From: DAOQAK01 sp043801235 | GTDB taxonomy: Bacteria > Bacteroidota > Bacteroidia > Bacteroidales > CG2-30-32-10 | Length of the DNA stretch: 28,999 bases | Reading direction: 5' to 3' | Assembly (NCBI GenBank): GCA_043801235.1 | Contig: JAZDMF010000071.1 | Span: 1-28,999 of the forward strand | Shown here: positions 23,156 to 28,999 of the stretch, in pieces | Position numbering within the stretch: the first letter of the stretch is position 1 | Layout: each line of letters begins with the position of its first letter | Made by a program: the position numbers and the translations under genes | Notes under the pieces: model-generated | The model's database searches: none | Seen by the model: only the letters and a program-made list of their open reading frames with translations | What the model was told of the DNA's origin: nothing

Positions 23156-24844
23156 TTATTTTTCTTTCAACGGAAGAATTGTTCCGTCAAGAATTCCCGT
23201 ATATGTTTTTTTATCGCTGAACGTTTCGATCGCTTTTTCAATATCCATGTCCGTTATCAGGGCTGCTGCAATACGTCCCTTCTGAAAATAGTAACGCGAA
23301 GCGATTTCAATCCTCAGAAGGTCTTTAATTTCTTCCTTATATTTTTCAAGGTCTTCTTTTTTATTGTGCATCATTTTTGTTTTCAGGGCAGCGTATTCAG
23401 CGGTAATTTCATCGTAATATTTTTCTTTTTCGGCATTTTTTTTCAATTCATTCAGTGAAGCCTCGCTTTTGGTGGTATAGTCATAATCCTTATCTGAAAT
23501 GTGCGCCAGGAAATCGTTATAAATTTCGTCGGTAATTTTGAAATCCTTAACGGAAGCAATGCTGTCGTGCAGGTTTCTGTATTTAGTGGCATAATCAAAT
23601 ACAAGCAATTTAGTGATAAGGCTGGTTGCGATATTACTATAAGCATAGGGTTCCAGGTAAATATCGGGTTCTATTCCGCCGCCGTCATAAACAATGCGTC
23701 CGTTTTTTGTTTTGAAAGCCGTTTTCAGGGAATCGGGAATTTTAGCCACGCTGCCGTCTTCATTTTTCGAAGAATAATCAATTGCCTGTATGCACCGTCC
23801 GCTGGGAATGTAATATTTTGCAACAGTAACTTTCATTTTAGTGTTATAGGAAAGGGAAACGATGTTCTGCACAAGGCCTTTTCCGTATGTTCTTTCGCCG
23901 ATGATAACACCGCGGTCAACATCCTGTATGGCACCGGCTACAATTTCCGATGCGGATGCGCTGCTCCTGTCGACCAGTATTACCAGGGGAATTTCCTTGT
24001 CAGTAACTGAATTTATTGATTTGTATTCCGCGTTTTTGTCTTTCAGCTTTCCTTTGGTGCTTACCACCAGTATATTTTTTTCAATGAAGATATTTACAAT
24101 ATTTACGGCTTCTGTCAGCAGTCCTCCTCCGTTTCCCCTCATGTCGATAATGCAGTTTTTCATGCCTTTTTCCTTCAGTTCCATAAAAGCTGTTTTAACT
24201 TCCATGCCGGCATCCTGAAAGAAATTATCAAGCTTTATATACCCGCTGCTTTCATCCACCATGCCATAATACGACACATTTTCAATTTTTATTTCTTTCC
24301 GTTCAATTGTTTTCTCGAGGGTTTTGTCCACACCCTCTCTTTTCAGAAGCAATTTCACCGTGGTGCCGGGCTGTCCGCGTAAAATATCAGTAACATCAGC
24401 GGTTGTTTTTCCTTTGGCCGGTTTATTATTTATTTCAAGAATTATGTCACCGGCGCGTATATCATTTTTCTGGGCGGGAAAGCCTTCATAAGGATCGGAA
24501 ATTACAACATAATCGCCGCTTTTATGAATCATTGCTCCGATGCCGCCATACTCTCCGGTAGTCATAAGCCTGTAATCTTCAATGTCCGACTCGGGGACAA
24601 AAACAGTGTAAGGATCGAGCGATTCGAGCATGGCATCAATGGCTGTCTGCATAAGTTCGCCCGGTTTTAATTCATCAACATAATTGTTGTTCAGTTCCTT
24701 GTAAAGCGTTGCAAAAATGTCGATGTTCTTGCCGATCTCAAAATCATCGTTGGTAAAATTATACGACAGGACACCTGATATAACTATAACTGCAGCAATG
24801 ATCCATGTGCGTGTTTTTTTGAAGAAAGATATGTTTTTTTTCAT
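23156..24844 (-). CDS. C-terminal processing peptidase, S41 family
   Basis: This 562-residue protein has an N-terminal membrane anchor or signal (residues about 12-30), a PDZ domain (about 98-170, GEYGGIGAMI) and the S41 protease core. GNGGGLLTEAV lies near 238-247. Catalytic Ser297 (SASASEIVAGA), Lys322 (TYGKGLVQ) and Gln326 show the same 25- and 4-residue spacings as the Ser-Lys-Gln triad of Bacillus CtpB. It should be an active periplasmic processing protease acting on C-termini. It follows yidD and rnpA on the same strand. Confidence 0.94.
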   Translation of the reverse strand: MKKNISFFKKTRTWIIAAVIVISGVLSYNFTNDDFEIGKNIDIFATLYKELNNNYVDELKPGELMQTAIDAMLESLDPYTVFVPESDIEDYRLMTTGEYGGIGAMIHKSGDYVVISDPYEGFPAQKNDIRAGDIILEINNKPAKGKTTADVTDILRGQPGTTVKLLLKREGVDKTLEKTIERKEIKIENVSYYGMVDESSGYIKLDNFFQDAGMEVKTAFMELKEKGMKNCIIDMRGNGGGLLTEAVNIVNIFIEKNILVVSTKGKLKDKNAEYKSINSVTDKEIPLVILVDRSSASASEIVAGAIQDVDRGVIIGERTYGKGLVQNIVSLSYNTKMKVTVAKYYIPSGRCIQAIDYSSKNEDGSVAKIPDSLKTAFKTKNGRIVYDGGGIEPDIYLEPYAYSNIATSLITKLLVFDYATKYRNLHDSIASVKDFKITDEIYNDFLAHISDKDYDYTTKSEASLNELKKNAEKEKYYDEITAEYAALKTKMMHNKKEDLEKYKEEIKDLLRIEIASRYYFQKGRIAAALITDMDIEKAIETFSDKKTYTGILDGTILPLKEK

Positions 24845-24874
24845 TGTTTTTTATTTTCTTCTTATTAAATGTCA

Positions 24875-25096
24875 TCAGGGCACAGGGTCGTAACCGCTTT
24901 TTCCCCATGGGCCGCACGATAAAAATCTTTTCAAAGTAAGGTAAGCTCCCTTAAAAGGACCGTATTTCCTGATGGCTTCCATTCCGTAATGCGAACATGT
25001 CGGGGTATAACGGCAGGCAGCAGGCAATATAGGTGAAATGACCATTTTATATATGCGGATAATTCCGATGAGTATCTTACCCAGAATTTTCATCAT
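24875..25096 (-). CDS. yidD: Membrane protein insertion efficiency factor YidD
   Basis: This 73-residue protein has the YidD core ISPILPAACRYTPTCSHYGMEAI (residues 20-42) and ends CGPWGKSGYDPVP. Conserved Cys28, Cys34 and Cys61 are present. YidD is a small cytoplasmic membrane-associated protein that supports YidC-dependent membrane protein insertion. Its start overlaps the 3' end of rnpA by 20 nt, and the gene order rnpA-yidD is widespread in bacteria. yidC itself is not in this window. Confidence 0.96.
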   Translation of the reverse strand: MMKILGKILIGIIRIYKMVISPILPAACRYTPTCSHYGMEAIRKYGPFKGAYLTLKRFLSCGPWGKSGYDPVP

Positions 25097-25496
25097 GTTT
25101 TATGAGTAAACGCTGTAAAATTAAAATTATTTTAGCCTCGGTTTCTTTATAGGTCAGTATGGTTTTTCCGGTGTATTGCAAAACGATCATTAAATTTTCG
25201 GGACGGTTGTGAAGCGCATCGTACAGTATCTGTTTGTTTTTTCTGTATGCTTCACGCAGAAGGCGCTTGATACGGTTGCGGTCAACGGCCTTTTTAAAAT
25301 TTTTATTTGATACGGCAGTAAGAATTTTTACTGTAAAGGTTTGTTCCGAAGAAAAGGCATTCCACAGCACCCTGACCGGCGGAATAAAAAATTCATTTCC
25401 TTTATCAAAAAGATCCCGGATGATTTTTTTTTTCTGAAAGCCGTTCTTTTTTTTTAAAGGTTTGCAAAATATATGGTGTATGAATCTACACAACAA
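25077..25496 (-). CDS. rnpA: Ribonuclease P protein component
   Basis: This 139-residue protein has the RNA-binding motif RNRIKRLLREAYR at residues 73-85 and the KILTAVSNKNFKKAV strand-loop. It binds the RNase P RNA and assists 5' maturation of tRNA. The first 20 residues (MLCRFIHHIFCKPLKKKNG) are not family-like, so the true start could be an alternative codon within them; no other ATG precedes the conserved region. It lies 16 bp after hemD and overlaps yidD by 20 nt. Confidence 0.93.
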   Translation of the reverse strand: MLCRFIHHIFCKPLKKKNGFQKKKIIRDLFDKGNEFFIPPVRVLWNAFSSEQTFTVKILTAVSNKNFKKAVDRNRIKRLLREAYRKNKQILYDALHNRPENLMIVLQYTGKTILTYKETEAKIILILQRLLIKHDENSG

Positions 25497-25512
25497 GGGA
25501 GAAATTCAGGGA

Positions 25513-26265
25513 TCACCTGCACTTGGCCGATTTTTCAATAAATTGTTCAAGGGCCATGGCCATGGAAGGCGCTTTGGGTGTAGGTGCCTGAATGTGCAAA
25601 GTGAGTCCGGCCTCTGTCACTGCATTAGCAGTAGTCGATCCAAAAGCGGCAATCAATATTTTATCCTGCCGGAATTTCGGGTAATTATGAAGCAATGCTT
25701 TAATTCCCGCAGGGCTGAAGAAAACAATCATGTCGTACTGGGAAATATCCACATCCGAAATATCGTTAGGAAGTGTGTTGTAAAAAACAATCCGCTTGTA
25801 ATTGAATTTGTTTTCATTGAGAAGAAAGGGTATTTCCGATTTCAGAATATCGGAACTGGGTAAAAGGAATTTCTCATTTTTGTGTTTTTTCATCAACTCA
25901 ACAACTTCAGCAAAGTGTTGCCTTCCGTGAAAAATTTTACGTTTTCTGTACTGAACATATTTCTGAAGGTACAAAGCCACCGATTCGGTAATGCAGAAAT
26001 ATTTCATGATATCGGGAACCACCACCCTCATTTCGCCGCATATTCTGAAATAATGGTCGATAGAATTTTTACTGGTAAAAATGATTGCCGTATAATCCAT
26101 CAGGTTTATTCTTTCCTGCCGGAAATCCTTGGAAGGCACTCCTTCTATTTTAAAAAGCTTACGAAAAAGGATTTTTAAATTATGCTTTCTGGCAAGTTCA
26201 AGGAAAGGGTCATTTTCTCTTTCCGGTTGAGGTTGCGAAATCAGGATATTCTTAATTTTCCTCAT
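25513..26265 (-). CDS. hemD: Uroporphyrinogen-III synthase
   Basis: This 250-residue protein fits the two-domain uroporphyrinogen-III synthase family: ILISQPQPERENDPFLELARKH at the start, IIFTSKNSIDHYF (about residues 60-72) in the first domain, and YDMIVFFSPAGIKALL (about 177-192) with AAFGSTTANAV (about 205-215) in the second. These are the segments that line the active-site cleft. The enzyme closes hydroxymethylbilane into uroporphyrinogen III in tetrapyrrole synthesis. Sequence conservation in this family is weak, so the assignment rests on fold pattern and on context: the order DUF4271-hemD-rnpA-yidD is common in the phylum. Confidence 0.88.
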   Translation of the reverse strand: MRKIKNILISQPQPERENDPFLELARKHNLKILFRKLFKIEGVPSKDFRQERINLMDYTAIIFTSKNSIDHYFRICGEMRVVVPDIMKYFCITESVALYLQKYVQYRKRKIFHGRQHFAEVVELMKKHKNEKFLLPSSDILKSEIPFLLNENKFNYKRIVFYNTLPNDISDVDISQYDMIVFFSPAGIKALLHNYPKFRQDKILIAAFGSTTANAVTEAGLTLHIQAPTPKAPSMAMALEQFIEKSAKCR

Positions 26266-26332
26266 CTGAACTAAATTTTGCTTTAGACACTTTTTATCGA
26301 AGTACTTTAAAAACGCCCGCTGTCTCAGTTTT

Positions 26333-27220
26333 TTACATCAATAATTTTTTTGCAATAATCAGCAACGGTAAAATTTCCAGCGTGCAAAGATACAAAAATA
26401 TATAATATGTCGAAATTTTTGATGAAGATGTAACTGTTACCGCTCCCCTGAAAAATCTGTATACATAAAGCATTGAAAATAATATCGATCCGGCTGCAAT
26501 ATTAATTTCGTTTTTTGTATAAGTTAAAAGAACCAGAAAAGGGAGAATCAGGATTCCCGCTATTTGTCCGAAAACAAATATGGTCAGAACATAATTCGAT
26601 ATTTCTTTCACCGATTTAAAAACATAACCGCTGAAACGGAATAATGCAATTTTGAAAATATAAAAAAGGCTAACCCCCGCCAGCAACTGCAAAAAAAATA
26701 TCAGGCTGGATGTTGATGATGAAGGTGTTCCGATATAGAAATTGATTATCTGGAAAAGAAATAAAGTAAAGCTGATGATGTAGGATGAAAAAAGGAAGAG
26801 TGTTACCCTTTCGTTAAACAGGCCGCCCTCGCGCGCAAGCTGAACGAAAAGCCTTCCCACAAAAAAGGCCTTAAATATCTGTATCATCCGTTTGTGCCAT
26901 CCATACCGGGCTGTTGCCAGCAGCACAAAACAAAATAAAATAACCGGAGCAATCCATTCCGGGTTCATCATCCCCCTTTCTTTCGCTTCAGGCGATGAGG
27001 CCTTCAGCTGGTGAGAAGCAAAAAGTGATTTTTCAAAACTTTCAGGCTTTTCCATTTTAACCTGAACAATTCTTGATTTTGAGAATGGCTGATTGTCAAT
27101 TATGCCATTGATCCCGGCAGGAACCTCATCCTGAATGAGCAGAAAATTCCTGAACCAGCTCATGCTGTTATTAGGAACAGAAGCCGGATTTGTTGAAAGG
27201 CTGTCCTTTATCATAAGCAT
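26333..27220 (-). CDS. DUF4271 membrane protein
   Basis: This 295-residue protein has a hydrophilic N-terminal region (residues 1 to about 85), then about seven transmembrane helices. It fits DUF4271, known almost only from Bacteroidota and commonly next to hemD. No catalytic motif is evident. A short TATTTTTG box at 27231-27238 (minus) lies just 10 bp before the first ATG, so transcription may start almost at the start codon. The ATG at 27220 and the one two codons later are both possible. It is the first gene of the hemD-rnpA-yidD-ctp run, separated from hemD by 67 bp. Confidence 0.86.
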   Translation of the reverse strand: MLMIKDSLSTNPASVPNNSMSWFRNFLLIQDEVPAGINGIIDNQPFSKSRIVQVKMEKPESFEKSLFASHQLKASSPEAKERGMMNPEWIAPVILFCFVLLATARYGWHKRMIQIFKAFFVGRLFVQLAREGGLFNERVTLFLFSSYIISFTLFLFQIINFYIGTPSSSTSSLIFFLQLLAGVSLFYIFKIALFRFSGYVFKSVKEISNYVLTIFVFGQIAGILILPFLVLLTYTKNEINIAAGSILFSMLYVYRFFRGAVTVTSSSKISTYYIFLYLCTLEILPLLIIAKKLLM

Positions 27221-27230
27221 TTAAGGAAAG

Positions 27231-27238
27231 CAAAAATA
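27231..27238 (-). promoter_or_regulatory. -7 box upstream of the DUF4271-hemD run
   Basis: The minus strand reads TATTTTTG. No clear -33 box. It would give a nearly leaderless transcript for the DUF4271 gene. Confidence 0.4.
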
Positions 27239-27315
27239 CATTAAAAATTCTTTCCCGCTGCCGGCTTCTTAGAAATAGGCAGAATATTATTTTGATGTGC
27301 TGGAATAATTATAAA

Positions 27316-27333
27316 CAGATTCCTCGCTTTGCT
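27316..27333. repeat. Left half of a REP-like palindrome interrupted by the IS110 element
   Basis: The stretch CAGATTCCTCGCTTTGCT (27316-27333) is typical of the first half of a GATTCCTCGC...GGAATGAC repeat. The missing half, CTCGGAATGACA, lies at 28988-28999 on the other side of the insertion sequence. An alternative is that 27317-27342 is a whole diverged repeat copy adjacent to the element. Confidence 0.55.
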
Positions 27334-27364
27334 TACAATGACGTGCCTTCTTATCGTCTGATAA

Positions 27365-28717
27365 TTAAGCCACTGCTTTTTGGAGTATGAGTCCATATTT
27401 TGCTGCTTCTTTATGCAGACGTGCTAAATTTTTAGCCTGTTGTTTTTCAGTATCTATATTTAATCTGTTAGCATCAAAATCAGTCTTATTTTTTATCATG
27501 TTATAAAATATTACAGCCAACCTTCTTGCTATTGCCTTGATGGCCTTCTTAGCCCCCTTTTGTGCTGACAACCTTCGGTACAACCGTCCTAATGTCCCTT
27601 TGTTTTGCCACATTGTTTGTGCTGCCATTCGCAGTGCCTGTGTAGCTTTATTATTAGTAAACCTTTTCGTATAACCAATCACTTTACCTCCCGTTATTTT
27701 TGGGCGTGGAATTAGATTTAGCCAACTTACAAAATGATCTGCTGTGGGCCATTTATTCATATCCAGCCCGGTAACTGAAATAATTTCAAGTAGGCTTTTT
27801 TCATCCAATCCATCTATTTTGGTCAGATCAACCCCAACTATGTGATTAAGGTATTGTTTTAAATTGATTCTATATTGATTTTTTCTTACAAGAGTTATTT
27901 TAGCTTTTATTTCAGGCTTATTACCATGTTTATCTTTTGGTAACATTTTCTGTAATACTGCTTCAATCAGCAACTCATAATTCTTCATCTGTTCCTTAAA
28001 AAAATCATAAGACTTCAAAGAATTGCCTAAAATAAATAGATATTGTTCTTTATAAACACCTCTTAATGATTTGAGCAAATCTTCTTTGCTAGCTTTTAAT
28101 TTACGCACATCAATAAGTGACAATAACTCTTCTGGGTCAATTATCCCTTCAGCAATATTACGCAAAAGACGCATCCCTGAAACTCCTTCAATATCACTTA
28201 TCAGATGCTGTACTTTAATATTCATTTGCGTGAGCAGCTTTTGTATCCGATTAAGCGTATCACTTTTTTGATTTTGAAGTACATTTCTCTCATGTAAATA
28301 GCTGCGCAACTCACGATACAGTTCTGGTGCAATGTGTGAAGCTCTTAACAGTCCATGTGCATGGAGTTGATGCAGCCATTGGCAATCTTTAACATCTGTT
28401 TTCTGTGCATCTACATTTTTAAAATGTTTTGGATTCACTACTGTTACTTCTAACCCATGTTGTTCCAGTAATTCATAAAGTGCCATCCAATAAACTCCCG
28501 TTGCTTCCATGGCTACTTTTTTAATTCCTTCTGATTGTAATGTTTTTGCTAATTCATGCAGATTTTCTGTAAAGGCATCTACTTCCAATAAGCATTGATT
28601 TCCTTCTTTGGTTGTGTATGAAACCATCATCATCATGCTTCCTACATCAATGGCAGCAGTATTTTGATGAATTACTGCCAGTTGAAGGTTTGTTTTTTGA
28701 TTTGCATTTGTTCTCAT
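27365..28717 (-). CDS. IS110-family transposase (DEDD recombinase)
   Basis: This 450-residue protein has an N-terminal RuvC-like DEDD domain: Asp24 (AIDVGS), Glu71 (EATGVYW), Asp108 and Asp111 (KTDVKDC). A helical region follows, then a C-terminal Transposase_20-type domain starting near residue 294 (IVGVDLTKIDGLDEKSLLEIISVTG). The spacing of the acidic residues matches IS110 recombinases. At the position where family members carry a catalytic serine just before GGK, this protein has Thr342 (KITGGK), so activity is uncertain. Enzymes of this family make recombination between element ends and target DNA with a bridge RNA. About 40 residues extend beyond the usual C-terminus. Confidence 0.94.
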   Translation of the reverse strand: MRTNANQKTNLQLAVIHQNTAAIDVGSMMMMVSYTTKEGNQCLLEVDAFTENLHELAKTLQSEGIKKVAMEATGVYWMALYELLEQHGLEVTVVNPKHFKNVDAQKTDVKDCQWLHQLHAHGLLRASHIAPELYRELRSYLHERNVLQNQKSDTLNRIQKLLTQMNIKVQHLISDIEGVSGMRLLRNIAEGIIDPEELLSLIDVRKLKASKEDLLKSLRGVYKEQYLFILGNSLKSYDFFKEQMKNYELLIEAVLQKMLPKDKHGNKPEIKAKITLVRKNQYRINLKQYLNHIVGVDLTKIDGLDEKSLLEIISVTGLDMNKWPTADHFVSWLNLIPRPKITGGKVIGYTKRFTNNKATQALRMAAQTMWQNKGTLGRLYRRLSAQKGAKKAIKAIARRLAVIFYNMIKNKTDFDANRLNIDTEKQQAKNLARLHKEAAKYGLILQKAVA

Positions 28718-28739
28718 AACTTTATTATTTTTGTTATTA

Positions 28740-28927
28740 TTAATAATAGAGCATGGTAAACTCTGTTGATTGATGAAGAGAATGCAAGCTTACAAACATG
28801 GTGTTGTTCCGCTTTTGAGCAGAACGCCCCAATAATATTTTTTTCAAAGAGCAACAGTCCCAAACTCGGAATCGGGCTTAAATTGCACCAAATGGAATGA
28901 CGGGTTTTGTAGTTTATCATGCTTCTT
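28740..28927 (-). ncRNA. Candidate IS110 bridge RNA
   Basis: The stretch upstream of the transposase, read on the minus strand from about 28927, is non-coding and foldable. It holds a hairpin (28806-28825, stem 4+3 bp, one mismatch, TTTG loop) between two blocks with matches to relevant DNA. One block reads ATTCCGAG (28872 to 28865), equal to the left flank up to the presumed core AG, and TTGCT (28854 to 28850), complementary to AGCAA across the core of the right flank. The other reads TTGTAAGC (28795 to 28788), equal to the right end of the element plus one flank base. These fit the left-target, right-target and left-donor guides; the right-donor guide was not found. Start, end and fold are estimates. 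Confidence 0.5.
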
Positions 28928-28953
28928 TTATGCAAATCTAATAAACGTCATTC
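28895..28953. repeat. Inverted repeat in the left end of the IS110 element
   Basis: GAATGACG (28895-28902) and CGTCATTC (28946-28953) are perfect 8-bp inverted repeats. A second pair, GTTTAT (28912-28917) and ATAAAC (28941-28946), falls inside and can extend the stem. GGAATGAC (28894-28901) also equals the flanking target sequence at 28991-28998. Confidence 0.6.
28933..28940 (-). promoter_or_regulatory. -7 box within the IS110 left end
   Basis: The minus strand reads TAGATTTG, a full TAnnTTTG match, so transcription of the non-coding region and the transposase could begin near 28927. No -33 box is visible; in IS110 elements a full promoter often forms only in the circular form, which cannot be judged here in full. 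Confidence 0.35.
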
Positions 28954-28999
28954 GTATTTTTTCCTTTTGTCCCACAAAAGGTGGGGACTCGGAATGACA

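Larger units (their letters stand above)
27332..28989 (-). mobile_element. IS110-family insertion sequence, about 1.66 kb
   Basis: The element is bounded by a CT dinucleotide on both sides (27332-27333 and 28988-28989), reading AG in the transposase direction, as expected for IS110 elements that recombine at a 2-bp core without target duplication. The transposase occupies 27365-28717. Only about 31 bp lie between its stop and the right end, and about 270 bp lie upstream, the layout of the IS110 (not IS1111) subgroup. There are no conventional terminal inverted repeats. Near the left end a perfect 8-bp hairpin is present (CCTTTTGT at 28963-28970, ACAAAAGG at 28974-28981). Right-end flank is only 10 bp because the window stops there. 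Confidence 0.75.

Noticed and set aside
27231..27364. Remnant of a second gene between the DUF4271 gene and the IS element
   Set aside because: No frame of useful length; CTGCC...GGCAG near 27259-27287 is only a weak 5-bp pairing.

Overview
The window looks like chromosomal DNA of a member of the Bacteroidota (Bacteroidales/Flavobacteriales-like). The support is: AT-rich DNA; several promoters of the TAnnTTTG (-7) type used by the Bacteroidota primary sigma factor; many lipoproteins; families largely confined to the phylum (DUF4271, DUF4173 with its small winged-helix regulator, TonB receptor with a carboxypeptidase-like N-domain); and the block DUF4271-hemD-rnpA-yidD-ctp. A ferredoxin-linked 2-oxoacid oxidoreductase suggests an anaerobic or microaerophilic life style, but that is inference. 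No species can be named from what is visible.

Layout. 0.2-0.9 kb: orphan lipoprotein with a hairpin-rich upstream region. 0.95-4.8 kb: a 55-residue 2[4Fe-4S] ferredoxin, divergent from a four-gene operon for a 2-oxoacid:ferredoxin oxidoreductase (delta-alpha-beta-gamma), then a GNAT acetyltransferase. 5.0-7.9 kb (minus): rplM-rpsI-rpsB-tsf, driven by a textbook Bacteroidota promoter and a long, strongly structured 5' leader. 8.0-9.1 kb (minus): DUF4349 lipoprotein. 9.2-14.8 kb (plus): a tightly packed run of a small membrane protein, a winged-helix regulator, a 904-residue DUF4173 membrane protein fused to about 17 leucine-rich repeats, dgkA-type lipid kinase, DUF1361 protein and another membrane protein. 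14.8-15.5 kb (minus): lipoprotein and cupin. 15.6-20.5 kb (plus): PrsW protease, TonB-dependent receptor, glycosyltransferase, GtrA protein. 20.8-27.2 kb (minus): cytidine deaminase, O-antigen ligase-like protein, S41 processing protease, YidD, RnpA, HemD and a DUF4271 membrane protein. 27.3-29.0 kb: a complete-looking IS110-family insertion sequence (minus).

The most interesting piece is the IS110 element. Its transposase is preceded by about 270 nt of non-coding, foldable DNA, the place where IS110 elements encode the bridge RNA that guides DNA recombination. Short segments in that region match the flanking target DNA (8 nt and 5 nt, both including the presumed CT/AG core) and the element's own right end (8 nt). 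The element appears to have split a REP-like palindrome. The expected fourth guide was not found, and the presumed catalytic serine is replaced by threonine. Second-tier observations are the structured leader of the ribosomal-protein operon, the DUF4173-LRR fusion, a family of GC-rich palindromes (one translated in frame inside a gene), and paired AT-rich repeats on both sides of the O-antigen ligase gene. No tRNA, rRNA or CRISPR array was seen.
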